In this document: positions 37,520 to 46,273 of the stretch, one piece after another
Numbering within the stretch: the first letter of the stretch is position 1
How the letters are laid out: each line of letters starts with the position of its first letter
NCBI RefSeq assembly: GCF_050563535.1
Contig: NZ_JBNXUO010000004.1
Location: forward strand, 62,001 to 126,000
Source: Falsiroseomonas sp050563535
Lineage (GTDB): Bacteria; Pseudomonadota; Alphaproteobacteria; Acetobacterales; Acetobacteraceae
Direction of reading: 5' to 3'
Length of the DNA stretch: 64,000 nucleotides
Made by a program: the position numbers and the translations under genes
The notes under the pieces: generated by a model
Databases searched by the model: none
What the model was told of the DNA's origin: nothing
Seen by the model: the letters and a program-made list of their open reading frames with translations, nothing else

Positions 37520-38632
37520 ATGCCTGCCAACAAGAAGCTCCTCATCCTCCCCGGTGACGGCATCGGGCCCGAGGTGATGCGCGAGGTGCGCCGCATCATC
37601 GACTGGATGGACCGCCGCCGCTCCGTCACCTTCGAGATCGAGGAGGGCATCGTCGGCGGCGCCGCGATCGACGCCACCGGCTCCCCCTGCCCGGACGAGA
37701 CGGTGGCGGCGGCGAAGGCCGCGGACGCGGTGCTGTTCGGCTCCGTCGGCGGCCCGAAATGGGACAGCCTGCCCTTCGACCAGCGCCCCGAGCTTGGCAT
37801 CCTGCGGCTGCGGAAGGACCTCGGCCTCTTCGCCAACCTGCGTCCCGCCGTGGTGCTGGACCCGCTGGCCGATGCCTCCGCGCTGCGCCCCGACCTCGTC
37901 CGCGGGCTCGACCTGATGATCGTGCGGGAGACGACCGGCGGCGTCTATTTCGGGGAGCCGCGCGGCGTCACCACCGGCGCCGACGGCAAGCGCACCGGCA
38001 TCGACACGCAGATCTACCACGAGGACGAGATCGCCCGCGTCGCCCGCGTCGCCTTCGAGCTGGCGCGCAAGCGCCGCAACAAGGTGACGAGCGTCGAGAA
38101 GGCCAACGTCATGCAGTCCGGCCGGCTGTGGCGCGCCGTGGTGGGCGAGGTCCACAAGGCGGAATTCGCCGATGTCGAGCTCGAGAACATGTACGCCGAC
38201 AACTGCGCGATGCAGCTGGCGTCGCGCCCGAAGCAGTTCGACGTGATCCTCGGCGACAACCTGTTCGGCGACGTGCTGAGCGACCTGGCCGCGGCGCTGA
38301 CCGGCTCGCTCGGGATGCTGCCCTCGGCCACGCTCGGCGCGGTGCAGCCCTCGGGCAAGCGCCATGCGCTCTACGAGCCCATCCACGGATCGGCCCCCGA
38401 CATCGCGGGCAAGGGGGTCGCGAATCCGTCGGCGCAGATCCTGTCCTTCGCGATGCTGCTGCGGCTGTCCTTCGGGATGGAGGAGGACGCGAAGCTGCTG
38501 GAGGCGGCGGTGGAGAAGGTGCTCGCGGGCGGGCTGCGGACCGCCGACATCATGGCCCCCGGCATGGCGCGCGTCGGCACCGGCGTGATGGGGGAGGCGG
38601 TCCTGCGCGAGCTCGACAAGCTCGCCGCATAA
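37520..38632 (+). CDS. leuB: 3-isopropylmalate dehydrogenase
   Basis: 370 residues. This NAD-dependent oxidative decarboxylase makes 4-methyl-2-oxopentanoate. Motifs: LLILPGDGIGPEVM at the N-terminus, LMIVRETTGGVYFGEPRG, NKVTSVEKANVMQSGRLW and YEPIHGSAPDIAGKGVANP. GAGAGGA lies upstream of the ATG. It completes the leuCDB set; leuA is not in the window. Confidence 0.98.
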   Translation: MPANKKLLILPGDGIGPEVMREVRRIIDWMDRRRSVTFEIEEGIVGGAAIDATGSPCPDETVAAAKAADAVLFGSVGGPKWDSLPFDQRPELGILRLRKDLGLFANLRPAVVLDPLADASALRPDLVRGLDLMIVRETTGGVYFGEPRGVTTGADGKRTGIDTQIYHEDEIARVARVAFELARKRRNKVTSVEKANVMQSGRLWRAVVGEVHKAEFADVELENMYADNCAMQLASRPKQFDVILGDNLFGDVLSDLAAALTGSLGMLPSATLGAVQPSGKRHALYEPIHGSAPDIAGKGVANPSAQILSFAMLLRLSFGMEEDAKLLEAAVEKVLAGGLRTADIMAPGMARVGTGVMGEAVLRELDKLAA

Positions 38633-38651
38633 AGCCGCAAGAAAGCGGCGG

Positions 38652-38674
38652 GATGGGGGTTGCGCACCCCCATC
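38652..38674 (+). terminator. Terminator after leuB
   Basis: A perfect 9-bp stem (38652-38660 with 38666-38674) and a TGCGC loop, 19 bases after the leuB stop, with no T tract. Confidence 0.6.
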
Positions 38675-38688
38675 ACCTCCGCTAAATC
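38660..38688 (+). promoter_or_regulatory. Putative promoter of tRNA-Arg
   Basis: TTGCGC (38660-38665), 17 bases and TAAATC (38683-38688), with a GC-rich discriminator and the tRNA starting 14 bases later. The -35 falls inside the loop of the leuB terminator hairpin. Confidence 0.5.
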
Positions 38689-38701
38689 GCGGCTCCCGGC
38701 G

Positions 38702-38778
38702 GGACCCGTAGCTCAATTGGATAGAGCACCAGACTACGGATCTGGGGGTTAGGAGTTCGAATCTCTTCGGGTCCGCCA
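38702..38778 (+). tRNA. tRNA-Arg (anticodon ACG)
   Basis: A 77-base gene with encoded CCA. The acceptor GGACCCG (38702-38708) pairs with CGGGTCC (38768-38774), with discriminator G and CCA at 38776-38778. The anticodon loop CTACGGA sits in a CCAGA/TCTGG stem. The T-loop is TTCGAAT. ACG is normally edited to ICG by TadA to read CGU, CGC and CGA. Confidence 0.97.
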
Positions 38779-39219
38779 GGCCTTTCCCCTGAAATCAGCG
38801 ATGCCAGTGACTTGCCGGCGCCTTTTGCGCGCCGTGATGGCAGCCTTTCGCCCCCAAGCTCCCCCGATTTTCCCCATGTGGTAGCCCCGTGATGGCCAGG
38901 GGCGGGCAGGCGGGGGGGCGGCGCATCTGCGGGAAGCGTCTCCACGCCTGCGTCGTGGCCCTGCAACGCTGCAACGAATGACGGCACGGGAGCTCCGGTC
39001 GCAACGACCTCCCCTGCTTGCACGCGGCAACGCCATGCCCGTGTATTCGCGCAGCCGTGATGAACGCTGCCTCTGTCCTTCCGCTTATGAGCCGAAGGAC
39101 AGGCATCCGATCCGGATACGTCCAAGCGGTCTTTCCAGGACAGGCAGATCGGCAGGGTCGCATATGGCCCGGGCGGGCAGGCACCGCCTTGGGCGCGCTG
39201 GTCAGCACGGGGGTTTGCG
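38779..39219. other. Non-coding stretch after tRNA-Arg with one hairpin
   Basis: I find no credible gene in these 441 bases. Composition is somewhat less GC-rich than the neighbours. A hairpin at 39073-39102 has a 9-bp perfect stem, a C-C mismatch and an inner GCT/AGC stem with TATG loop. The word GGACAGGCA occurs shortly after it and again about 45 bases later. No copy of the tRNA 3-prime end (attachment site) or integrase is visible, so insertion of a mobile element is not supported. Confidence 0.5.
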
Positions 39220-40725
39220 ATGCGTTCGTCTCGGACAGGCTTCCCGGCTTCCCGGGCACGGCGGCCCACTTCCCTCCGTTGCGAGGCAGCGGCGGCGTCC
39301 GGCACGGCCGAACCCTGCTCCTGTTGCGGGCCGCTGGCCCAGGCGGTGAACCGGCGCCTCGCCGCGGACCTGTCGCGCCGAATGGTGCTGGGCGGCGCCG
39401 CCGCGATGCTCGCGCCCTTCGTGGCGCCCGGGGGTGCCTCGGCCCAGCCGCGGCCGGCGGCCGCGTCGGACCGCCCGGTCCTGCTGACCAACCTGCGCCT
39501 CTTCGACGGCCAGTCCCGCAATCTGCGGAACGGCGTCAACATCCTGGTCCGCGGCAACCGGATCGAGGCGCTGCCAGGCGCGGCCGAGACGATCGACGGC
39601 ATGCAGGCGATCGACTGCGGCGGGCGTGTCGCCATGCCGGGCCTCATCGACGCGCATTTCCACACGCTGCTCTGTGGCCTCAGCATGCCGGTGCTGCTGT
39701 CGGCGGAGGTGGCCTTCATCCACCTCGTCGCTGCGCGCGAGGCCGAGGCGATGCTGTTGCGCGGCTTCACCACGGTGCGCGACGCAGGCGGGCCCGCCTT
39801 CGGCCTGAAGCGTGCGATCGACATGGGCGTCGTCGCCGGGCCACGCATCTACCCCTCCGGCGCGATGGTCTCGCAGACCTCGGGCCATGGTGATTTCCGC
39901 CTCCGTCACGAACTGCCGCGGGGCAGCACCACGCCGCCCGGCTACCCCGAGGCGGTGGGCGTCTCGGCCCTCGCCGATGGCGAGGCGGAGGTGCTGCGCC
40001 GGGTGCGCGAGCAGCTCATGCTCGGCGCGAGCCAGGTCAAGCTGATGGGCGGCGGCGGCGTCTCCTCCGCCTACGATCCGCTCGACACCGTGCAGTTCAC
40101 CGAAGCCGAGCTGCGCGCCGGCGTGGCTGCCGCCGCCGACTGGGGCACCTACGTGATGCTCCACGCCTATGTGCCGCGCGCGATCCAGCGTGCCATCCGC
40201 GCCGGCGTGCGGTGCATCGAGCATGGACAGCTCGCCGACGAGGAGACGGCGCGCATGATGGCGGGCGAGGGCGTGTGGTGGAGCCTGCAGCCCTTCCTCG
40301 GCGACGAGGACTCGAACGAGCGCCAGACGCCCGAGGCGGTCGTCAAGGGCAGGGAGGTGGCCGAGGGCACGCTGCGCGCCTACGAGCTGGCGCAGCGCTT
40401 CGGAGTGAAGGTCGCCTGGGGCACGGATATCCTGTTCTCCCCGCATCTCCTGCCGCACCAGGGCCGCCAGCTCGCCAAGATGACGCGGTTCCATGACCCG
40501 CTGGAGGCGCTGCGGATCGCCACCGGCGGCAATGGCGAGTTGCTGCGCATGTCGGGCCCGCGCAACCCCTATGACGGCCCTCTCGGCGTCATCGCGCCGG
40601 GCGCGCTCGCCGACATCCTCGTCGTCGAGGGCGATCCGGCCGCGAACCTGGATTTTCTGCGGGACCCCGCGACGGGCCTGCGGCTTGTCATGAAGGACGG
40701 CCGAATCCACAAGAACCTGCTCTGA
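39220..40725 (+). CDS. Metal-dependent amidohydrolase family protein with Cys-rich Tat leader
   Basis: 501 residues from ATG 39220 (GGGGG 6 bases upstream). Residues of about 33-36 form CSCC, and SRRMVLGGAAAMLAPFVAP is a twin-arginine-type signal. The mature part is an imidazolonepropionase-like amidohydrolase: LIDAHFHTL (HxH), VKLMGGGGVSS (Lys), YVMLHAYVP and CIEHGQL (His), AWGTDILFS (Asp). It probably hydrolyses a cyclic amide or peptide-like substrate outside the cytoplasm; the substrate is unknown. The export signal behind a 50-residue Cys-rich extension is unusual, and a later start cannot keep both motifs. Confidence 0.85.
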   Translation: MRSSRTGFPASRARRPTSLRCEAAAASGTAEPCSCCGPLAQAVNRRLAADLSRRMVLGGAAAMLAPFVAPGGASAQPRPAAASDRPVLLTNLRLFDGQSRNLRNGVNILVRGNRIEALPGAAETIDGMQAIDCGGRVAMPGLIDAHFHTLLCGLSMPVLLSAEVAFIHLVAAREAEAMLLRGFTTVRDAGGPAFGLKRAIDMGVVAGPRIYPSGAMVSQTSGHGDFRLRHELPRGSTTPPGYPEAVGVSALADGEAEVLRRVREQLMLGASQVKLMGGGGVSSAYDPLDTVQFTEAELRAGVAAAADWGTYVMLHAYVPRAIQRAIRAGVRCIEHGQLADEETARMMAGEGVWWSLQPFLGDEDSNERQTPEAVVKGREVAEGTLRAYELAQRFGVKVAWGTDILFSPHLLPHQGRQLAKMTRFHDPLEALRIATGGNGELLRMSGPRNPYDGPLGVIAPGALADILVVEGDPAANLDFLRDPATGLRLVMKDGRIHKNLL

Positions 40726-40759
40726 CACGGCGAGGCCGGGGGCGGAAAGGAGACGAGGC

Positions 40760-41137
40760 ATGAGACTGGCACCCATCGCGCGCCGCGCCTGGCCCCTCGC
40801 GCTGGCGGCGCTGCTCCTGCTGCCCGGAACCGCCGCGGCGCAGTGGCGCAACATCTTCCCCGGCGGCGCCTCCCTCACCGAGGAGGACCTGCGCGCGCAG
40901 CAGGAAGCGATGCTGCGCCTGCTGCGCGCCGAGCCGCCGCCGGTCGGGCAGGGCGAGGACTGGTCCAATCCGCGCACCGGCGCGCGGGGTACCGTGACGC
41001 TGCTCGGCGCATCGGAGGTGCGGCGGATGCCCTGCCGCCGGATGCGCTTCCAGATCACCCCGCAGCGCGCGGGCGATGCGTCCGACCTCACCTTCAATCT
41101 CTGCCGGGGGAGCGACGGCCTGTGGAAGATCGGCTGA
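40760..41137 (+). CDS. Small exported protein with surface-antigen-like domain
   Basis: 125 residues. A signal peptide (MRLAPIARRAWPLALAALLLLPGTAAAQ) is followed by a domain with EDWSNPRTGARGTVTLL, two Cys residues (PCRRMRF and LCRGSDG) and a terminal GLWKIG. This pattern resembles the C-terminal domain of 17-kDa surface antigen-type proteins (RT0821/Lpp0805 group). The two Cys may form a disulfide. GGAAAGGAGA lies upstream. It overlaps the next gene by 16 bases. Confidence 0.72.
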   Translation: MRLAPIARRAWPLALAALLLLPGTAAAQWRNIFPGGASLTEEDLRAQQEAMLRLLRAEPPPVGQGEDWSNPRTGARGTVTLLGASEVRRMPCRRMRFQITPQRAGDASDLTFNLCRGSDGLWKIG

Positions 41138-41937
41138 CCGGCGCCTTGCGCCTCGTCGGGCTCGCCCTGGCTGCCGGGCTGTGCCTGGTCGGGCCGGCAG
41201 GGGCGCAGGTCGCGCCAGGGGGCGGCCCGGCCGCGCAGCCCCCGGCGCCGGGTGGGGAGGACCGGTGGCGCCTCCAGGTCACCCCGTATCTCTGGATGTC
41301 CGGCTTCGGCGGGGAGCTGCGCCCCAGCGCCCGCCTGCCCGCCTTCCGCGTCAGCGAGTCCTTCGGCGACATCCTCTCCGACCTCGATGCCGGAATCTTC
41401 CTGAATGCCCTGGCCATCCGCGATCGGCTCGTGCTGGCCGCGGACCTCTCCTACGTCGCGACGTCGCGCAAGGGCGACCTGCTCTCCTCGCCGCCCGTCG
41501 CGGCGAAGGGATCGCTCGAGCAGTTCTCGATGACGCTGCTCGGCGGCTATCGCGCCCTGCGCCAGCCGGGCTTCGACCTCGACCTGCTCGCCGGCTTCCG
41601 CGCCTGGAGCATCGATGCCGATGTCGAGCTCCGCGTCGCCGGCACGCCTCTCGCGAGCCAGTCGGCGTCGGTCGGCTGGGTGGACCCCATCCTTGCCGTG
41701 CGGGCGCGGGGCGACCTCGCGCCCCGGCTCTCGGCCCATCTCATCGCCGATATCGGCGGCTTCGGCGTCGGCTCCCGGTTCACCTGGCAGCTGGCCGGCC
41801 TGCTGAACTACCAGGTGTCGGACGACATCTTCGTGTCGGCCGGCTACCGCCACCTCGCCGCGGATTACCGCGATGGGCCGCGTCGCCTCGACTTCAACCT
41901 GTCCGGCCCGGTCCTTGGCGTCACATGGCGTTTCTGA
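41122..41937 (+). CDS. Putative outer-membrane beta-barrel protein
   Basis: 271 residues from GTG 41122, which has GGGGAG 9 bases upstream. A signal peptide (LRLVGLALAAGLCLVGPAGA) is present, followed by alternating beta-strand pattern (RWRLQVTPYLWMSGFGGELRP, LVLAADLSYVATS, FDLDLLAGFRAWSIDADVEL). The C-terminal strand ends in VTWRF, a typical BAM recognition signal with terminal Phe. The specific function is unknown. It is coupled to the preceding exported protein gene and followed by a hairpin. Confidence 0.75.
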   Translation: MEDRLTGALRLVGLALAAGLCLVGPAGAQVAPGGGPAAQPPAPGGEDRWRLQVTPYLWMSGFGGELRPSARLPAFRVSESFGDILSDLDAGIFLNALAIRDRLVLAADLSYVATSRKGDLLSSPPVAAKGSLEQFSMTLLGGYRALRQPGFDLDLLAGFRAWSIDADVELRVAGTPLASQSASVGWVDPILAVRARGDLAPRLSAHLIADIGGFGVGSRFTWQLAGLLNYQVSDDIFVSAGYRHLAADYRDGPRRLDFNLSGPVLGVTWRF

Positions 41938-41981
41938 AGATGCGGCGGCCCGGCATCCGGATGCCCCGGCCTTGCGGCCGC

Positions 41982-42000
41982 GGCCCTGCCCGGCAGGGCC
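41982..42000 (+). terminator. Putative terminator before the antiporter gene
   Basis: An 8-bp GC stem (41982-41989 with 41993-42000) with a 3-base loop, about 45 bases after the barrel gene. Neighbouring CCCCGGCC and GGCCGGGG words allow alternative pairing. Confidence 0.4.
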
Positions 42001-42012
42001 GGGGCTGAGGCG

Positions 42013-43116
42013 ATGGCCGACCTGCCGCTCGACCGCACGCCGGCCTGGTCCGTCGCCGCATCCGTCCTCGGGCTCGGCCTGTTCGGGCTGCTGGCAGCGG
42101 GCGTGCTGTCCGAGGCGTCGGCGCTGGCGCTCCTCGCCGCGGCGGCCCTGCTGGCCGCATCCGTCTTCGCCGCCGTCCACCATGCGGAGATCCTCGCGCT
42201 CCGCATCGGGGAGCCGCTCGGCTCCATCCTCCTCGCCCTCGCCGTCACGGTGATCGAGGTCGCGCTGATCGTGTCCTTCATGCTGTCCGGCTCCCCGGGG
42301 GCCGAGGCCGTGGCGCGCGACACCGTGTTCGCGGCGGTGATGATCGTCCTCAACGGCGTCGTCGGCCTCTGCCTCGTCCTCGGCGGCCGGCGCCACCACG
42401 AACAGCGTTTCCGGCTGGAGGGCGCCTCCGCGGCGCTCGCCGTGCTCGGCACACTTGCGGTTGTCGCACTGGTGCTGCCGAACCACACCGTCGCGACCCT
42501 GGGGCCCACCTATTCGCCGGTTCAGCTCGCGGTGGCCGCCTCGGCGTCACTCGTGCTCTACATCACCTTCGTCTTCGCCCAGACGGTGCGGCATCGCGAC
42601 TACTTCCTGGACGAGGCGACGTCGGACGACGAAACCACGCCGGCACGAATCACTCCCGGGCGGCGCATCGTCGCGTTCAGCGCCGTCCTGCTGCCCGCGT
42701 CGCTCGCTGCGGTCGTGCTGCTCGCCAAGACACTCTCGCACCCGCTGGAATCCGGCATCGCGTCGGCAGGACTGCCGCATGCCGTCGTGGGCGTGGTCGT
42801 CGCCGCCATCGTCCTGCTGCCGGAGGGGCTGGCCGCCGCGAAGGCGGCGATCGGCAACCGGGTGCAGGGAAGCCTGAACCTGGCCCTCGGGTCGGCGCTG
42901 GCCAGCATCGGGCTGACGATCCCGGCCGTCGCCGCCGTGTCGCTGTTCCTCGACACCTCGCCGGTCCTCGGCCTCTCGGCGGAGAACACGGTCCTGCTGA
43001 TCCTGACGCTCTTCGTCAGCACGCTCACGCTCGGGACCGGGCGCACGACGGCCTTGCAGGGGGTCGTCCACCTCGTGATCTTCGCGGTCTTCCTGCTGCT
43101 CACCCTGGTGCCGTAG
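42013..43116 (+). CDS. Calcium/sodium:proton antiporter, ChaA-like (CaCA superfamily)
   Basis: 367 residues with about 11 membrane segments. The two inverted alpha-repeats are recognisable: GEPLGSILLALAVTVIEVALIV in the first half, and LNLALGSALASIGLTIPAVA in the second, each with the acidic or polar ion-site residues. Family members exchange Ca2+ or Na+/K+ for protons at the inner membrane. A short acidic loop (DEATSDDETT) lies between the halves. It is followed by a terminator. Confidence 0.9.
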   Translation: MADLPLDRTPAWSVAASVLGLGLFGLLAAGVLSEASALALLAAAALLAASVFAAVHHAEILALRIGEPLGSILLALAVTVIEVALIVSFMLSGSPGAEAVARDTVFAAVMIVLNGVVGLCLVLGGRRHHEQRFRLEGASAALAVLGTLAVVALVLPNHTVATLGPTYSPVQLAVAASASLVLYITFVFAQTVRHRDYFLDEATSDDETTPARITPGRRIVAFSAVLLPASLAAVVLLAKTLSHPLESGIASAGLPHAVVGVVVAAIVLLPEGLAAAKAAIGNRVQGSLNLALGSALASIGLTIPAVAAVSLFLDTSPVLGLSAENTVLLILTLFVSTLTLGTGRTTALQGVVHLVIFAVFLLLTLVP

Positions 43117-43131
43117 CCGAGGGGAGGGCGG

Positions 43132-43157
43132 CCTGCCGCATGACGGCAGGTCGCTTC
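43132..43157 (+). terminator. Terminator after the antiporter gene
   Basis: A 7-bp stem (43132-43138 with 43144-43150), CATGA loop, then a pyrimidine-rich TCGCTTCTTT tail. It is the best rho-independent-like signal in the window. Confidence 0.6.
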
Positions 43158-43160
43158 TTT

Positions 43161-43472
43161 CCCGCGCCGGGACTGGCCGAGGACCGCGCGCCACGGCGGA
43201 ATGCTGCCCGGCAGCCGCCGCCGCGGCGCCCCCTGCACGGACGCCCGCAACCGCTGTCCGCTCCCCACGCCGCCGCCGGGTTTCCAGGTGTTGCGCTGTT
43301 GCGGCCGGGGTCGTGAAGGGGTGCCCGAAGGACAGAACTGCGGCGCCCCGCCCGCGGCCGGCCGCTCTCGCCGTGTTCATCACCGGTCGCGTGATCTGGC
43401 ACCGTGCGGCACTCGTTTTCGCCTTCCCGGTGTAACGACCGGCCTCTCCAGAGCGCCCTCTCCCGCGGAAGA
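43161..43472. other. Upstream region of cphA without a recognisable gene
   Basis: About 310 GC-rich bases. I see no credible coding sequence and no clear -35/-10 pair. A TGGCAC word near 43397 lacks a properly spaced -12 GC, so a sigma-54 promoter is not supported. Confidence 0.4.
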
Positions 43473-43484
43473 ATGGATCGCCCG

Positions 43485-46268
43485 ATGAGCCAGCTGCCGG
43501 ATCCCCATGCCGGGACCGACGCCGCGCACGCCCGTGTCATCGAGTGCGGCGTCTATCGCGGACCGCACATCCATGGCGACCTGCCGATGGTGCGCATCCG
43601 CCTTGACCTCGGGCCCCTGGAGGAGTGGCCGACGAGCCGGCTGCCCGGCTTCGCCGCTGCGCTGACGGCGATGCTGCCGGGGCTCGCCCGGCATGGCTGC
43701 TCCTACAAGGAGCCGGGCGGGTTCCTCCGCCGCATGGAGGAGGGCACCTGGATCGGCCATGTGGCCGAGCATGTCGCGATCGAGCTGCAAGGCCTGGCCG
43801 GCTCCCCGGTCACGCGCGGCAAGACGCGTTCCGTCCGCGGCCAGCCCGGCGTCTACGACGTCATGTACGCCTATGGCGAGGAGGAGGCCGGGCGGCTGGC
43901 GGGAAGGCTCGCGCTGCAACTCGTCGCGGGCCTGCTGCCGAAGGAGCTGGGCCTTGTGTCCGGGCTCGGGCTGATATGGCCGGACGAGGACGTCTCCGGT
44001 TTCGACGAGCACGGCTTCGACCTGGAGGCCGCGCTGGCCGCGCTGCGGCGGCAGTTGCGCCGCACCGCGCTCGGCCCCACCACCCGCGCCCTGGTGGGGG
44101 AGGCGGAGCGGCGCGGCATCCCGGTGCTGCGGCTCGACCGGCAGAGCTTCGTGCAGCTCGGCTGGGGCGCGCGCCAGCGGCGGCTGCGCGCGAGCATCAC
44201 CGGCCTCACCTCCTTCCTCGGCGTGGAGACGGCGGGCGACAAGGACCTGACCAAGGCCCTGCTGGCGGCCGCCGGCGTGCCCGTGCCGGAAGGCGTGGTC
44301 GTCCGCAGCGCGGAGGCGGCGGTCGAGGCGGCGCGCGACCTCGGCTTCCCCCTCGTGACCAAGCCGCTCGACGGCAACCACGGCCGCGGCGTCTCGCTGC
44401 GCCTGCGCTCGGAGGAGGAGGTGCGGCGCGGCTTCGAGATGGCGGCGCGCCACGCCCGCGTGGTCGTGGTGGAGCGCTTCCTGGAGGGCCGCGACCACCG
44501 CGTCCTGGTCATCGGCGGGCAGGTGGTCGCGGTGGCGGAACGCGTGCCCGCCCATGTCGTCGGCAATGGCCGCGACACGGTGGCCGGGCTGATCGAGGCG
44601 GTGAACCGCGACCCGCGCCGCGGCGACGGGCATGAGAACGTCATGACCCGCATCGTCGTGGACGAGGCGGTGGAGGATGTGCTCGCGCGGCAGGGGCAGG
44701 CGCTGGATGCGGTGCCGCACCCCGGCCGCGTCGTCTGGCTGCGCGACACGGCGAATCTGTCGACCGGCGGCACCGCGGTGGACCGCACCGACGAGATCCA
44801 TCCGGAGAACGCGATGCTCGCCTGCCGGGCGGCGGCGGCGGTCGGCCTCGACGTCGCGGGCATCGATTTCCTCGCCGCCGACATCACCCGCCCGGCGCGG
44901 GAGACCGGCGGCGGCGTGGTGGAGGTGAACGCCGCACCGGGTTTCCGCATGCATCTGGAGCCGAGCCTGGGCCGCCCGCGCGACGTGGCGCGTCCGGTGA
45001 TCGACCTGCTCTTCCCGCGCGGCGAGACGGGGCGCATCCCCGTGCTCGCCGTCACCGGCACCAACGGCAAGTCCACCACGGCGCGGATGGTCGCCCGCAT
45101 CCTGCGTGGGGCCGGGATGCGCGTGGGCCTGACCACGACCAGCGGGGTCGAGGTGGACGGGCGGCTGGTTCAGGCCGCCGACGCCTCCGGCCCGAGGAGC
45201 GCGCGGATGGTGCTGCGCGACCCGACGGTGGAAGCGGCGGTGCTGGAGGTGGCGCGCGGCGGGCTGCTGCGCGAGGGGCTGGGCTTCGACCGCTGCGACG
45301 TCGGCTGCGTGACGAACATCGCCGCCGACCACCTCGGCCTGAAGGGCATCGACACGGTCGAGGACCTCGCCTGGGTGAAGTCCGTGGTGGTGGAGGCTGT
45401 CGGGAGCGGCGGCACCAGCGTGCTGAATGCCGACGACCCGCTGGTCGCCCGCATGGCGCGCCGCGCGGGCGGCCGCATCGCCTGGTTCAGCGCGCAGGGC
45501 GGCGACGCCATGCCGGACCGCCTGCGCGGGCATGTCGCCGCCCATGGCCTCGCGGTTGTGCTGGAGCCGGGGGCAGGTGGCGGCGAGATCGTCGTCCATG
45601 CCGACGGACGGCGCCTGCCGCTGATGCACGCCGCCGAGATCCCGGCGACGCTGGAAGGGCTGGCCGCCTTCAACACGCAGAACGCGCTCGCCGCGGTCGC
45701 CATGGCCTATGCGCAGGGCGTGACGCTGCCCGTGATCCGGGCCGCGCTGCTCGGCTTCGAGGCGAGCTTCGAGCAGTCGCCGGGCCGGCTGAACATCCAT
45801 GACGCGCACGGCTTCCGGGTCATCATGGACTATGCCCACAACCCCGCCGGCCTGGCGGCGCTGCGGGAGGTGGTGGCCGGCCTCCGTCCCCGCCACCGCC
45901 GCTGCATCGGCGTGGTCAGCATCCCGGGCGACCGCCGCGACGAGGATGTGCGCGAGCTCGCCGGCATCGCCGCCGGCATGTTCGACGAGCTGGTGGTGCG
46001 GGAGCGGCCGGACACGCGCGGCCGCCGCCCGGGCGAGATCATGGACCTGCTGCAGGCCGGCGCGGCGGCCGCCGGCTTCCCGCCCGAGCGCATCCACCGC
46101 ATCGCCGACGAAGGCGCCGCGGCGGAGGCCGCGATGCGGATGGCGCGCCGCGGCGACCTGGTGGTGATCCTGCCGACGGAGGTCGAGGCGATGTGGCATC
46201 GGATCATCGGCTTCGATCCGGAGGGGGCGGCGCCGCGCGAGGTCGGCCCGGCGCAGGCGGCAGGGTGA
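43485..46268 (+). CDS. cphA: Cyanophycin synthetase
   Basis: About 927 residues from ATG 43485 (ATG 43473 is an alternative). It polymerises Asp and Arg, ATP-dependently and without a ribosome, into cyanophycin (multi-L-arginyl-poly-L-aspartate). The N-terminal domain contains VYRGPHIHG and EGTWIGHVAEHVAIELQ. The ATP-grasp domain (about residues 220-470) contains KDLTKALLAAAGVPVPEGV, TKPLDGNHGRGV and GIDFLAADI. The C-terminal Mur-ligase-like domain has VTGTNGKSTTARMVARIL (about residue 520), EVARGGLLREGLGF and MDYAHNPAGL. It is followed by two degradation genes. Confidence 0.96.
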   Translation: MSQLPDPHAGTDAAHARVIECGVYRGPHIHGDLPMVRIRLDLGPLEEWPTSRLPGFAAALTAMLPGLARHGCSYKEPGGFLRRMEEGTWIGHVAEHVAIELQGLAGSPVTRGKTRSVRGQPGVYDVMYAYGEEEAGRLAGRLALQLVAGLLPKELGLVSGLGLIWPDEDVSGFDEHGFDLEAALAALRRQLRRTALGPTTRALVGEAERRGIPVLRLDRQSFVQLGWGARQRRLRASITGLTSFLGVETAGDKDLTKALLAAAGVPVPEGVVVRSAEAAVEAARDLGFPLVTKPLDGNHGRGVSLRLRSEEEVRRGFEMAARHARVVVVERFLEGRDHRVLVIGGQVVAVAERVPAHVVGNGRDTVAGLIEAVNRDPRRGDGHENVMTRIVVDEAVEDVLARQGQALDAVPHPGRVVWLRDTANLSTGGTAVDRTDEIHPENAMLACRAAAAVGLDVAGIDFLAADITRPARETGGGVVEVNAAPGFRMHLEPSLGRPRDVARPVIDLLFPRGETGRIPVLAVTGTNGKSTTARMVARILRGAGMRVGLTTTSGVEVDGRLVQAADASGPRSARMVLRDPTVEAAVLEVARGGLLREGLGFDRCDVGCVTNIAADHLGLKGIDTVEDLAWVKSVVVEAVGSGGTSVLNADDPLVARMARRAGGRIAWFSAQGGDAMPDRLRGHVAAHGLAVVLEPGAGGGEIVVHADGRRLPLMHAAEIPATLEGLAAFNTQNALAAVAMAYAQGVTLPVIRAALLGFEASFEQSPGRLNIHDAHGFRVIMDYAHNPAGLAALREVVAGLRPRHRRCIGVVSIPGDRRDEDVRELAGIAAGMFDELVVRERPDTRGRRPGEIMDLLQAGAAAAGFPPERIHRIADEGAAAEAAMRMARRGDLVVILPTEVEAMWHRIIGFDPEGAAPREVGPAQAAG

Positions 46269-46273
46269 GCGCG

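Noticed and set aside
33959..38716. A 1585-codon open frame on the minus strand opposite trmD to leuB, and a similar 1778-codon one at 14376-19712 opposite gltB
   Set aside because: They lie antisense to well-supported genes. Their composition (His/Arg/Gly/Ala-rich, no domains) is what GC-rich coding sequence yields on the other strand.
38702..39219. Integrated element at tRNA-Arg
   Set aside because: No integrase and no second copy of the tRNA 3-prime end were found in the following sequence.
38682..39848. Minus-strand frame containing GPEEIRTPNPQIRSLVLYP
   Set aside because: This peptide is the reverse translation of the tRNA-Arg gene, a known spurious annotation.
43390..43415. Sigma-54 promoter before cphA
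   Set aside because: TGGCAC is present but no GC pair lies at the required 10-base distance.
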